DNA from: Rotaria socialis
Lineage: Eukaryota > Rotifera > Eurotatoria > Philodinida > Philodinidae
Direction: 5' to 3'
DNA: 64,000 nt
Assembly: GCA_905331475.1 (NCBI GenBank)
Contig: CAJNYU010001437.1
Location: 108,653 to 172,652 of the forward strand
Below the pieces are notes generated by a model. It was not told the origin of the DNA. It worked only from the letters and a program-made list of their open reading frames with translations, and did no database searches. This document shows, one piece after another, positions 41,335 to 52,938 of this stretch. A program made the position numbers and the translations under genes. The number at the start of each line of letters is the position of its first letter. Position 1 is the first letter of the stretch.

Positions 41335-43288
41335 TTACAATGCTTCATTACAATTGACAACTTCAAGACGATCTTCATCAAAACAAGTCCATATAGTTTG
41401 ATTATCGAATAATTTTGTTTGAACAGTTCGTGAATAGAAAAACCATGTGTAGATATTAATTATGATAACAATGAACAGAAATATTAAGAAAACGAAACGA
41501 TTAATAATATGTACAGCATAGAGACTTTCCTGATTTTTCGATGATGTAGAATTTTTTAATTGAGGTCCTTCTCTAAATGAATATTTCATTTGTCTATTTT
41601 CGGGTCCGTTCGATGTTGTTATTTCAGTGTTCGATAGTGTTCGCCGAATCCATACCGAGGGTGTTGATGGACGAAGTAAAGAATTATCTGAAGCGGCGAT
41701 GGGTAAAAACATTCGTTGTGAATAAGAATGATTACAGTTTTCCATTGAATTCGCTGTCACTATTGGTCGTAACGGAATTATAACGGGGATCGATGGCGGT
41801 GCTGCTGAAGTCTTCGATGGTTGTTTTGCATTGTGTGTTGCTTTTCTATGCATACTTGTTGCACATACCATCCAACACATGTAATCAAGAGCTAACCAAC
41901 GAAGCCAATATGGTAAACGTTTCTTTTCGCGTAATTTATTTGCTACAGCAAACCAAGTCATTGCCGACAATGAGAAGAACATGCAAATAGTTAAATATAA
42001 GCTTATTAAATGGACACTGTCACTTTGCGATGGGACATCTTCGGATAAACGTAAACTAAATACGGAATAAGCTAACATAATACTAATGCCTATTTGCATT
42101 TCTTGTGCGAAGGGAATCTATAGGGACAAAAAAACAATATATCGAAATTATATTTTGTAAAAGAAAAACAAAAGTTGACTTACAAAAAATGACACAAGCG
42201 TTAATGTCGTTAGCATCAATGCCGGCACAACAGTATTGTAAATTGCTTGTAAAGGTTTTCGTACAATTAGAATTGTAAAATTAATTTCAAAAAATGTATC
42301 TGGTTCGACCCAATTCGGATATTCAACTGTTTTTATTGATTGTGCAACTGCTAATAATTTCCATTCATTATTGGGTGAATATTGTGGCAGTTCAGGTTTC
42401 TTTTCCCAAAATCGATAATGTATTAACGAACTTGTATGGCTCCACGAACCAAATATCATATCACAGGTTTGCTCATCTAACGAAATACAAAGACATTAAT
42501 ATTGATTCTAAAAGCGTTCAATAGGACCCGATCGCATGACAACTAATCGAAAATGTCAACAACAACAACAACAAAAAAAGTTATTGAAAATCTAAACACG
42601 ACTGCTATGAATATTTCTTCTCGGTCACGCTATGTATCATTGAATGTTCGAAAAAAAAATGTTCTTCAGAAAATAAATATCGCTCGTAGACATACCGAAA
42701 GGAAAGTGTCTAATAGTCATTCGGCATCGAGTACGTAATTGTGCCAACGGCAATGGCCAAAATATGGTACCATTGTGACTTACAATCACATTCTGTGAAT
42801 CGTGTGGAAGGAGAAAGCCAGCATTATCAGCTGTATTGTATAAAAATGTATCTGGATACCTAAATGGCATGAACATATGTGAAAAAAAAAAGAATATAAT
42901 TTGTTTTTGCTACCAGACATATACAGCTGGCATTCGAATCCAAGTAATATTATTAAATTCCAATGGATTCCACATAAGCCGAAGATCTAAAAATTGATTT
43001 TAGTAAAAAACTTCGAAAATTTAATTTCACAGTACCTGTCCATTTTTGATCGACAAAACAATTGGTAACAATAATCTGTTCCTTTTCCACCATGGATATA
43101 ATTTGGTTGAAAACAAGACGAAAGTCAACGATGACTTTTTGTGATGGGCGAACTTTTTTTAGATAATCTCTTTCTTTTAAAAGTGCACGTATTAAACGTG
43201 TTTCTTCCTCGATTCTATCCAAATCTTGCTTACCATCAATTAATAAAGGTAATAGAAGATAAAAGAAGAAAACTTGATTGCGCATCAT
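41335..43288 (-). CDS. Cys-loop ligand-gated ion channel, nicotinic non-alpha-type subunit
   Basis: Minus strand, five exons, about 560 aa. A signal peptide (MMRNQVFFFYLLLPLLIDG) is followed by the extracellular domain: WTG, then DLRLMWNP, W-P-x2-A-x-Q-like FWPLPLAQLRTRC, and the Cys-loop CRMTIRHFPFDEQTC with 13 residues between cysteines. M1 follows (AIYNTVVPALMLTTLTLVSF). M2 begins after an acidic residue (AQEMQIGISIMLAYSVFSL), the arrangement of cation channels. M3 is present, then a long cytoplasmic loop, and M4 near the end (FVFLIFLFIVIIINIYTWFF). Loop C (VEYPNWVEP) has no vicinal Cys-Cys pair, so this is a non-alpha subunit. The channel probably sits in neuronal or muscle membranes; the ligand cannot be read from sequence. 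Confidence 0.9.
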
Positions 43289-44539
43289 TGCTTATCATCG
43301 ATCAAAAAGATAGCTGTTGCATAAATCTAGGTTGTGATGTTTTCTCTCTTCTTCTTCTTTTTTATTTCGAATCTATTCAAGCAAATGATTTGTTATTTGA
43401 CTTGGTATTTTTATATCGACGATGCTCTTGCAGATCAAAGCTATCACATTCAATCAGCGCATTGGCAATCATTATAATTTTATTAGCAGCGTAAGATGTG
43501 AATTTCCAATAATTTATATATGCGTATTTATGTAGTTAGCGAGAATGGTAAATGTTTAGGCAGAAAAAGAAAAAGCTAATCTGTAGTCATTCGTAAAACT
43601 AATCTTGGAAAGAAATATAGGAAAAGAGAGAAAATGATCATCAGATTTAGCGTAGAAAAAATGAATTCCACATGTTGAAATAGATTGCTTTCGCCTGGAA
43701 GATTTGTAAGTGTTCGAGATTAGTTTCTGTTAACTATTTTCCGATATGATGATATCCCAATAGGCACAAACTTAAGAAATATATGCATATATAAATAATC
43801 GTGATCGTATGACACAAAAAATAATGATTACAGATTACAAGAATTCAGTAACATTCGAAATCGGATTTGCTAATAAAAAATAGTTTCTTACATTAACTTT
43901 TTTTTCTGCCGTTGGTTCTTGAAGATGACGGTCACTGGTTTTATAATGATGGAAGAAAAACAATAAAATGAGCGTTTAAATATATATAGATTCGTCATTA
44001 ACTATGCGCCTATTATTGTTACCAATGTAGCTACTATTGTTCTTGATATTCGAACCGGAAATCCGGTGAAATTCGAGACAGTAGTATGAAATGCATTCGC
44101 TTTGATTGATGACTTTATTTAGGTAGTTTGGTGAATAAGAACAAAAGAAAATTCTCTCTCTATATATATGTGAAGGGCAAAGAAAAGCAAAAGGAAATTT
44201 CTTTTCTTATATTGAATGATCAAAAATCAAACAAGTAACACACAAAAAGGAAACAAAGAACATGAAAAAAAGATTGGAAACAGGTTTAAGTCAATCATTG
44301 AGGTGATGTTAATCGTAGCTTTTATTAAGACATTAAACATACAAGAAATTTGACGATTAACATTTGATAAAAACTTCAGTTCAATCAATATACTTTCTTT
44401 AAATAAATAAAAGTGCATTGATAGCCGGTAATCACTGTTGTTTATAACTAGGGAAAAAACTAGGAAAAGCAATCACTATATATATCACAAAGACAAAGAT
44501 TACAAAGGAAATTGAATGTCATTCAATTTTTCTTTTTCT
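43289..44539. other. intergenic, no gene seen
   Basis: AT-rich; ORFs here are short and overlap in several frames without motifs. Confidence 0.5.
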
Positions 44540-45715
44540 TCACCAAGCAGTATCTAGGTGGCCACGAAAGAGAGGTTGTAGTTTTGATTTCAACTCTTCC
44601 GATGATGATGTATATGCATCGATCAATAATGGAATATGACAAGTTAAAACACGCCCATACCATGTACCCGACGGATAAACAATTACATTACCAGCAAATT
44701 TGTGACCACCTAAATAAGAAAAAGTTTGTAATCATTTTTAGATTCTGTCTAGAAATAAGTCATATGCTTATTAGAAGACGTAAAAGAGAGAAAAAAAAAC
44801 TAGATAATTACAATGATAATAACTTACCAAGATGACTGACTTTTAACCAATGGACCTTATCACTAAGATCTGCTTCACGAACGTATTTTTCTATTTCATC
44901 GACTATCATTGGTCCGATAACGCCTAAAAGTATAATAACAGGTAGGTCATCATTCAAACAGAAAACCGAAGAGTTTTGACAAACATATTTTTCTTTAACT
45001 GATTTCATGTGAAACAATTGATTAAATAGAAACTATCCAAAGGTAGGAGGGGGGAAAATTGTTGATCTTATAACATACCGCATCGTTGATCTCGTTGATA
45101 ATGACAACAAACCAGTAGCCAGACTCCTTCTAATCTTTCACAAATAATATTGTCATCAAAAGAAGGTAGATTATTATTTTCTTTGAGTTGTTCTTCGATG
45201 GTCTTTTCTTTGTCTTTGATTCTGATAATCGATTGATCTTCGACAAATAATGTTTGAACGACTTGTTCGATTTGTTCAATGTGAACATTCGCTATTTTAA
45301 TTTGATCAGGAAATAAGTACAAATCAGCTATTTGCGATGGATTATCTGCTGTTGTTGTTGCTGTTGTAACAACCGATGCCGATGTTAATTTAACGGCATA
45401 GCCTATACCATCTTTTTTTTCTTTTAAAACTCGAGTTAATTCTGCGACATAGTCGCCATGTAGATCTTTAATGTCCGATGGCCATTGTGATGGTGGAATA
45501 GATTGACCAATACATAAATGACGACGATGCTTTTCAACAGAACCAACCATTTTACCTTGATCGATTTCTTTAGCTATTTCCGGTGGATAACTAGCATGTT
45601 TTGAACATGGCATTTCGCATCCGGAACATGGATCATATGCCGTTGCTTCTTAAAAATGAGAAAATTGAATATGAAATTGATGGTAATTTTAATTCATACC
45701 AGTCGTTGAGCTCAT
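44540..45715 (-). CDS. Apd1/sucrase-ferredoxin-like thioredoxin-fold Fe-S protein
   Basis: Minus strand, four exons. The first (MSSTT, ATG at 45713-45715) splices to a Cys-rich stretch, DPCSGCEMPCSKHASYP. The body matches the sucrase/ferredoxin-like family (Pfam Suc_Fer-like), with HLCIGQSIPPSQWPSDI near the front. The C-terminal thioredoxin-like ferredoxin domain follows: QRDQRCG, IGPMIVDEIE, then across an intron HLGGHKFAGNVIVYPSGTWYGR. In yeast Apd1 a Cys pair and the two histidines of H-x3-H hold a [2Fe-2S] cluster; HLGGH and the upstream cysteines are conserved here. The family is known from fungi, plants and protists and is uncommon in animals, so acquisition from a non-animal donor is plausible. 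Introns are present, so any transfer is old. Confidence 0.85.
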
Positions 45716-45961
45716 TCTTTGATTTTGACTAAAATTTATTAATGAAGTGTGCAAAATTTATATCTAAAACTAATCGAAGAATACGATACTCATTAAACGG
45801 CAAAAACATTTAACTGAAGTAGTAATCTGTCTAGTTAATAAATTAGAAGATTTGATGAATTTTAATCAATTTCAAGTAAAATCAAGATCTTTTTTTCATG
45901 TATGAATATTTATTCAATATCTGAAATTTATCAGAAATGACACATTTTCAAAAGCAAGATT
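45716..45961. other. short intergenic gap
   Basis: 246 bp of AT-rich sequence between two minus-strand genes; nothing recognised. Confidence 0.5.
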
Positions 45962-47785
45962 TTATTTTTTTTGTCTTAATTTTTTCTTTTGTTCTTTACT
46001 AGAGAATGTTTCTAGAGCTTTTTGATAATCATCTAACATGTATGAAAAATCTTGCTTTTTAATATCCATATGTTTAAGTTTATTTCGTCGATAGGGTTTT
46101 ATTGTTCCACGAAACATCGTCAAACGTTCTTTTTCAACTATTGTTATTGCACGACCCAATTTACCAGCACGAGCCGTACGACCAATACGATGTGTGTATG
46201 TACGAATATTTTTCGGTAAATCATAGAGAATAACACAATCAATATTCTGAATATCAATACCACGACTAGAATAAACACCGAAATAAGATATTCAAATAGT
46301 GAAATCATTGATCGCTGCATTTGAAAAAAACTAAAACTACGGAAATATGCTTTCTTTCTCACATCAATAAGAAGTGCCACTTGTGTCTAAACAAGTGCAA
46401 AATCGCTGTTAGTACAATCCGAGAGGAATTTATATGAAAAACACCATGTCGCTACTTTTTCCTATTGCTAACTCCTGAAAGTTCATACAATTTAGAAAAT
46501 TAAACTTACGCAACAACATCTGAACAAACAAGAATTTGAATTTGTCCATTTTCAAACATCGCTAAGCGTGTTTGAATTTTATTCGATTGTAAATTTCTTG
46601 ATATATGACTAACTTTAATATCATCGGGTAGAAGTATTCGTAGTAAAGAAGTTAGACGATCTACATCTTTTTTTGAATGAACGAATATCATGATTCGTTC
46701 GGAATGTAGTTGATTTTGAATGAGATAAGCAACAATCAACGGTTTATATGTTATTGAGCACACAATGAAATTTTCATGTAATGTCGATGGCATGATAATC
46801 GATGACGATGTTGCTAACGATGAAAAAAGTACCGGACGAAACAAATTCAATTGTTGTAGAATTTCCGGATTATGTGTTAATGTTGCTGAGAATAGTAATT
46901 TTTGATAGGCTTTATGACTCGTCGATGGTTCACTAAGCATATATGGTTGAAAATCATTTTTTATTTGACTAGATAAACCAACAGCATGATCAAGAATATT
47001 CAACCAGTCTTGTTTAAATTCGTCAATGATTCGATCAGCTTCATCAATCACAAGATAACGAAGATGCGTCAAAGAAAACCCTGGTGTTCGACTTATATGT
47101 TCAACAAGTCGACCAGGTGTACAAACAATAACATCAATCGATGATGTCCAAGCTAAATAAATTTTAAAAATATCATAGTTCCAATAAAGTTATCTTGACT
47201 AATTAGATATTTCTTACTTCCGTTCAATTGTTGCTTTACTAAAAGTTTTTGTTCATCTTCAAATGAATGTTGCCCAGCAAGTAACGCTGTTTTCAATTGT
47301 AATTTATTTCCCATTTGATGAACAACATTGAAAACTTGTTCAGCTAAATCTTGTACCGGTAAAAGTATAACAATACGAATAGCACGTATAACACGTTTAC
47401 GAATACATTGTAACAATGGTACAACGTAGGTTAACGTTTTTCCACTACCGGTCGGCGATGACACACAAATATCAGCTAATGGTATTGGTGAATGGGATTG
47501 ATTTTGTTGAATTAAGTAAGGTATTACTTGCGATTGCACCGGAAATAGATGTTGAATAGAAAGATCCTTAGTTAATATCGATCGAATATCTTCGTCAAGA
47601 TAATCAATTTGATCGATAGAAGTCGTTGCTTCCGATGTTATCTGTCCGCTATCAAATCGTTTGGCTAATGAAGACATCCATTCTGGTAGGCGATATAAAT
47701 CTTTTTTTTTCTTCAATGGTGAATTATCATCGAGCAGATTTGGAAAGATTGTAAAATCTTCGTCTTCACTTTCTTCGGCGGACAT
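45962..47785 (-). CDS. DDX51: DEAD-box RNA helicase DDX51 (Dbp6-like)
   Basis: Minus strand, start [11 protein letters not shown] at 47785, three main exons with introns near 47156-47213 and 46270-46508. Motifs in order: [12 protein letters not shown] (Q-motif region), SPTGSGKT (I), VCTPGR (Ib), VIDEADR (II), LFSATL (III), IFVHSKK (IV), VCSDVVARGIDIQ (V) and [10 protein letters not shown] (VI). The insert between motifs II and III and the short basic C-terminal tail (QKKKLRQKK) fit DDX51/Dbp6. Dbp6-type helicases act in the nucleolus in early assembly of the large ribosomal subunit. The acidic N-terminal leader is shorter than in vertebrate DDX51. Confidence 0.93.
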
Positions 47786-48130
47786 TTTTTCTATTTCAAT
47801 CTAGAAAAATTCTCATGTATTAAAGTAAATTTACATTTAACGACTCAAGATCCGAAACTATCGTCTAGATTATTGATCATTTGAAAGCATCAATGTACTA
47901 TTAGCCGTTTCGAAAGGCAACTTCTTCACCAATAGGTAACCGTATGCATATAGATGTCACCATACTATTGCAATGCATCACTTAATGAAAGAACAATAGA
48001 TGATAGGTTACATTAGTAAATTTGAAGTTTTTTTTTAAGCTGCTGTGAACATCTAGGATGTCGTATTAATAAAACTAAGTTCTTTATTTAAACTATGCAT
48101 ACTACACTCCCACACCTTCGGACAAATGTT
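47786..48130. other. intergenic, no gene seen
   Basis: AT-rich; presumed promoter of DDX51. Confidence 0.45.
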
Positions 48131-48450
48131 CTAGAATAAACCAGCGAATAAGGATCGAACTGCATGTGACGGTGAAACTAAATCAGTTTGGATTCGTTTA
48201 TAACTATTGATTGTTGGTGCATAGAATACCATTACAACAGGAGCATATTTTAACCAGCCAGCTAAAAAATGTTTGAATAATTGACTAAAATTGATATTTG
48301 AATCTACGTTGTTATCATCGATAATGATCAGCTATCTCTTTTAAACATTGCTTATATGTTGCATGTCGATCAGTCATTGAAAAAATATCACAAAATTTTA
48401 TATTCAATTCATGTTGTCCAACTCCTACTTCACCTTTACTTGAGGGTGTG
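48131..48450 (-). pseudogene. glutamine synthetase gene relic
   Basis: Minus strand. The stretch GEVGVGQHELNIKFCDIFSM..HATYKQCLKEIADHY matches the glutamine synthetase block normally written E-x-GPGQ-HE-x-N. After a one-base frame change near 48322 comes FKHFLAGWLKYAPVVMVFYAPTINSYKR, the family's LAGLL..AP..NSYKR block. The ~60 residues that normally separate them, including the metal-binding HxH region, are missing. The frame then decays near the position of the Asn-Arg-Thr motif. Upstream (towards higher coordinates) the gene stops abruptly at a GTGTGGG hairpin. The sequence resembles the GlnA-III/FluG-like type found in bacteria and fungi. It cannot encode an active enzyme. Confidence 0.75.
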
Positions 48451-48489
48451 GGTATGGGTGTTCATATTTATTATACTCACATCCTCAAG
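48439..48489. repeat. GTGTGGG foldback (copy B)
   Basis: A 51-bp palindrome: CTTGAGGGTGTGGGTATGGG on the left, ACTCACATCCTCAAG on the right, with a ~15-bp AT loop. It abuts the truncated end of the glutamine synthetase relic. Confidence 0.7.
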
Positions 48490-49329
48490 GTTATGATAAA
48501 AATCAGTTACTGTCCTTCACTTTTCTTCACTGTATGCTTTAAGAAACAATTTAAATAGAATTCAAACACAAGTTGACTACAATTCTTGATCATTTGAGAG
48601 TATTCCTAAATACCTCTTTCTTTAAAAAATTATATTTTTCTGCTTGAAAAAACTTATCGATGATTCGCAAAGAATAGATACATCGATTTTTTTTCTATTG
48701 GGATATCACATGTTCTTTGAAATGATGAATTTTGTTGAATAACAAAAAGAAACAGCTAAATCTAGATATTTATTAATTAAAAAGGAAAGAATTTCATTTG
48801 ATAAAACTGTAAGAAGAGACTGAATAATTCCTATATAATCTCAAATGATGTTCCCTGATGGATATATGTGATCTCCCTTGATCGACTTATGCCCATTGAA
48901 ATCGATGATATAAAAATGTTTTCTTTTTTAAACTTCAACTCGACTATTACATGAAGACAGGCACCAACGTTCTCCATATACATCAATCTTTCGTTCTCTT
49001 GATCTCTGGCATAGTGATAAATTTGTTATCCTCGTTGAATCCCATCCGTCCTCTAAAACATCTTAAGTGTATTAATCAACTTTAAAATTCCTCTTTCGAC
49101 TCCTGAGAAATCGTATCACGCACTATATTCGCATGATAACATACACTAGATAGTAGCTAGATACATGGAATCCATTTAGTAAGGATGAAACGCGTTGCAG
49201 TTTGCTTGATATGCGAACTTAGATCTTCACATTTTAAAATAAGCTGTTTTTTATTGAAATTGAAATGAGTTCAAGAATAAAGTGATTAGTATGAAATCTC
49301 CAAAAACAAAATTATAATTATAAAGAAAA
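48490..49329. other. intergenic, no gene seen
   Basis: AT-rich with no supported ORF or repeat. Confidence 0.45.
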
Positions 49330-49520
49330 TCAAACGCGCAATCTTTTCTTATCGTCTTTGATGATTCGAATCGAACCAGTATCGTTTGGTGTTTCATTAT
49401 TCCACTTTATCGCTTGTTCAGTCTGTGTATCAACACTTTGAATGGTTTTTTCGACTTGCTCGTCGTTCAGTTCATTCGTGGTTTCTGTTCGCTCGACTTT
49501 TATTCCATTTAAAATAATAA
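49330..49520 (-). pseudogene. possible 3' exon remnant of an unknown gene
   Basis: A minus-strand frame ending RIIKDDKKRLRV and a TGA has a coding-like, Glu/Lys/Thr-rich composition (VERTETTNELNDEQVEKT), preceded by a plausible acceptor near 49505. Nothing upstream continues it: a GTGTGGG hairpin (49566-49609) and a MITE (49652-49933) follow directly. It may be the cut-off end of a gene. I do not recognise the family. Confidence 0.3.
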
Positions 49521-49565
49521 AAGTATGTCGTAAGAGAATTTCCTGGCTAATGGAAAATGAGGATG

Positions 49566-49609
49566 CCAGGGTGTGAAAGTAAATGGAAATCACACCCACA
49601 CCTAAACCC
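49566..49609. repeat. GTGTGGG foldback (copy C)
   Basis: CCAGGGTGTGAAAG on the left and CACACCCACACCTAAACCC on the right, inverted around a short AT-rich loop. The left arm is more diverged than in other copies. Confidence 0.6.
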
Positions 49610-49651
49610 AGAGCTGATTTTTCAACAAAATGATGAATTCAATATGCTACT

Positions 49652-49933
49652 CCCAGGTCGATGATTCCGGACTCCGAAACCGACGGGACACGGTGTTATT
49701 TCCCGCTACTTCCGGTGATTTCCAACGGCATTCCAACCGGAAACGGACCGGAAAACTATCCGAAAGTTGGCAGCAGTATTTCGTTTGGAAATCACCGTAT
49801 TGTAACCGGAGTATTCCGCACTATTCCCGCCGCCATAATCATTAGGAAAAATTACCGGAACCGATCCGTGATCACACGAAATACTATCGGAACACTATAC
49901 GGAACTAACAAAATCCGATCGTTTCCACCTGGG
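49652..49933. mobile_element. MITE of the CCCAGGTCG family (copy 2)
   Basis: 282 bp beginning CCCAGGTCGATGATTCCGGA and ending ACCTGGG, whose inverse complement is again CCCAGGT. The interior is rich in CCGGAA and GGAAAC motifs like the copy at 8991-9240. No clear target duplication can be read (CT on the left, AA on the right). Its plus strand gives a 122-codon ORF without motifs, which I regard as incidental. Confidence 0.6.
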
Positions 49934-50189
49934 AAAACTACGGGAGTTCCAATCTTCTTGAGATCTCGCGAATATTTCCTGACACCACCACACATACTCA
50001 TCATGACAGTCGCATCACCAACTAACTAAATTACTAGCCACCTTCACCAATGTAAATACCCTGCCGCACCGCTTCACCATCATCCACTCAACCATACGAC
50101 ATCCGAAGCGATCCAGAGCTCACCACTGAAGACTTCTTCCTCGAAATCAACGGGGAAGACGCTTAAAGGTCTTTTTAATTCATTACCTT
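49934..50189. other. C-rich flank of MITE copy 2
   Basis: Contains short CAC/CCA-rich text (CCACCACACATACTC) unlike the surrounding AT-rich DNA; no gene. Confidence 0.35.
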
Positions 50190-50920
50190 CCATTTGAGGT
50201 ATGTGAAACCAGCATTCATTCACTTTTATCGAAAAGGATCCTTCAAAATCCTTTTCATCGAACAGCGTATTTCAAGTATTTCGAAGAGTCCTTGATTTTT
50301 TCTCAAATAAAACGAGATTTACAGTACTTTCGGCGTAAATTGCAACGAGTGAGTGTTCAAAATGCTTGACATAATTGGTATTCTTGGATGAGGCTCTTCA
50401 AGGATCCTTCTAGACAAGGTGCAAGAAATGGTACTTTCAAGTACCTCAAATGGAAGCTGCTGACTCAGAAAGATGTTTTAGCGTCTTCCCTAATAGATTT
50501 GGAGGGAGGAGACTACAATTTATCTGAAATGAGCGGTATTATACATGACGGATTTTTGATTATTCTTTTTGAAGAAATGCAATAAAGCAGACATTCAAAT
50601 ATGTGAAATCGAAATGATAAAATGCGGAATATCTTTAGTGATCCATCTGATTGAAACACAAAAAAAGAGGAGTTAATAAAAAATTCCAACAAGTAGTATG
50701 AACTCAGAAAGATTTCCAGTGACTTTTCTAGGCAGAAGCCAGCGAGAGACACTTTCAAATACTTCAAATCGAAAATATTCACTTCGTGCAAATTTCCAGA
50801 CATTTCGATTTCAAACGGTATGAATGAGATCGTTCAATATCTCAGATAAGAGATATTACGCGAGAAAGAGCTTTCAATGACTCTACCTTGAAGCACTGGG
50901 TGACGCAAATGAATTACAAT
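50190..50920. repeat. degenerate tandem repeat, ~158-bp unit (two ~80-bp halves)
   Basis: A core resembling TTCAAATACTTCAAATCGAA recurs with TTCAA at 50271, 50356, 50436, 50594, 50754 and 50833, with weaker matches near 50516 and 50682. That gives spacings of about 80 or 158-165 bp. A second landmark (CTTCTAGACA at 50409, TTTCTAGGCA at 50725, GACTCTACC at 50879) repeats with the same 158-bp period. Unit identity is low. Short ORFs inside it are by-products. Confidence 0.5.
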
Positions 50921-50949
50921 ATAATTCAGAGCTAAAACTAAATTTATAC

Positions 50950-51415
50950 AGATATCTACCAGGGCCTACAGCTATTTACCAAAGGGTGTGGGTGTGGGTG
51001 CCACGAAAGGCTTAAAACAACGTCTGCACACATACATAACATCTCAACTGTGGGTGCCATGAAAGGCTGAAAATCAACCAGTTACCATGATTGAAAACCG
51101 TCCCCTCACAGATACCTACCGTGACCGTGATCATTACCGTGACCCTTCGATCTACCCATTTATCTATTTATCTATCTATCTATCTATCTATCTACCTATC
51201 TATCTATCTATCTATATGTGGATAGGTGACAGTTTTTTTTGGAAAATCCAAATGATACTATCACTAAGATTTGTCATGCACTCGTCTACGAATATCGTGA
51301 GGATTGGGTGCTAGGCATGAAGAGGACATTCTCATTCACAACCACACCTACACCCTCGTAGATACTGGTAGACCTTCTAGACCCTGGTAGATACATGTAG
51401 ACCCTGGTAAATATA
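50950..51415. repeat. composite foldback with GTGTGGG arms (copies D/E)
   Basis: The left arm reads CTACCAGGGCCTACA, then AAGGGTGTGGGTGTGGGTG (50982-51003). The right arm reads CCACACCTACACCCTC (51341-51356), then repeats of TGTAGACCCTGGTAG to 51415: the same modules inverted. Inside are a direct duplication of GTGGGTGCCAYGAAAGGCT (near 50995 and 51050) and a TATC microsatellite (51160-51215). The layout suggests a foldback-type element about 465 bp long. Confidence 0.5.
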
Positions 51416-52181
51416 GTTAGAATAGGCGAAGGCTTGATTGAATTTTGAATTACTTTATAATTCATTTACGTCATGCACTCCCTTGAAGTGTTAGTGATTA
51501 TACTTTGGAATACCAGTTTAAAGTGCATTTGAGACATATAGACTATTAATATTGATGAATTGAGCTCCGAGTTGAAATAAAAAGCCTATCCTGTGAATTT
51601 TGAACTCTAGATAGACCGATTTTCTCAGCCATAAAAGCTCAGAGGGAAAAACTGATAACATTTTTGGACTCAGCGACTCCGATAAGCTATAGGAAAGTTT
51701 CATCAGAATTGTGATCAGAGTTGAAAGAAAAAGTCTACCTTGTGAATTTTGGACTTCTTTAGGGACCATCTTAGTAGCTGATAGAGTAAACACATACGAA
51801 AATATGACCAATTAAACTATGATCATGCTATTTGTGTTCGTTGGTGGTAATCGAATTTTAATAGGATTGTTGCCAAAAGTAATTGTTGATACATCATGTA
51901 TGGAATATTAATCAAAATTAACTAGATGAACAATATATCGGAAAGATTCTGTGTGACAGAATCGGCAATAAGATTGAGTTAGATTCCTTCATCTGTTGAT
52001 TTCAATCTTAAAATATTTTTTACTCGATTTTTGTGATGGCTTTTGGAAAGTCAGTTTCAATCCAACTCTAAGCAGAAACTCTGCAGATTCGTACTTCAAA
52101 TAGGAAATACATATTTATCCTTGAAATTCATAAATTTTTTTTAAATTAGAAAAAAGAAACATCGCATAGCTGTTATTCAAC
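51416..52181. other. intergenic, no gene seen
   Basis: AT-rich; ORF 51518-51811 on the minus strand lacks motifs and is not supported. Confidence 0.4.
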
Positions 52182-52531
52182 GGATCCGGTTGTTCGAACG
52201 GCGGAATCCGGACTCCATACCTGGTTTAAAAATGGCCATATCCTGGCTACGTATCTAGATCGGAAACTATTCATATTTCTTCGTTTCCGATCGTCAAAAG
52301 GAAACGATCGGAAAAGTACTCCGGAATCCTGCAGTAAATGGAAACCATCGGAAACGCAGTACGGAATCCTGTTGTAAACGGAAACCGTATCCGCTTATCG
52401 GTTCCGGAACCAGGAGTTAGCGGGAAATACCCTGGAAACGGAGATCGGAAAACGTTTAGGAACACTGCTTCCGGAATTCGATGGAAAATCACCGGATAAG
52501 ACTGTTTTCCACCGTGCATATTTGATCTGGG
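52182..52531. mobile_element. probable MITE of the CCCAGGTCG family (copy 3)
   Basis: The same GGAAAC/CCGGAA-rich interior as copies 1 and 2 (TTCGAACGGCGGAATCCGGA near the left end, CTGGG at the right end, 52527-52531). The left terminus is not a clean CCCAG, so the boundary there is approximate. Confidence 0.4.
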
Positions 52532-52938
52532 CTACTAATATTCAGATCAAAAAAGCTACTTGAATCATTATGATATCGATTCTTTTGAGTATTTACGTAG
52601 AATTCATGAAAATTGTTAAAAATTTCCTTGAAAATTATTATTATTATTTGTACTATGCACTCAATCTTACTATTCATTTATTTGTAGTTTTTAGTTTTTT
52701 ATGTTGTGATTTTATCGTAATGCAAAGCTCGGATGAGTATTTCATATTATTAAATAAATACGTGCAACTCGTCGGCGACATCAAACTCTGCATTTATTTT
52801 AATTAATTTTTATTTGAATACATTAATTATCGTTAATTTTTCACACAAAAGTCGGTTGCTGAAAAGGAAAGGCTAAGACTAACAGATTGAACTTGTCTCT
52901 TCGTTAAGAGATAGGCCAGTCTGTTTTCCAGTGACCTT
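52532..52938. other. intergenic, 3' flank of the 7TM receptor gene
   Basis: AT-rich, no supported gene. Confidence 0.45.

Noticed and set aside
49661-50029. 122-codon ORF on the plus strand
   Set aside because: Lies inside MITE copy 2 and its flank; no motif.
51160-51215. TATC array as a functional element
   Set aside because: Simple microsatellite; the ORF through it is incidental.
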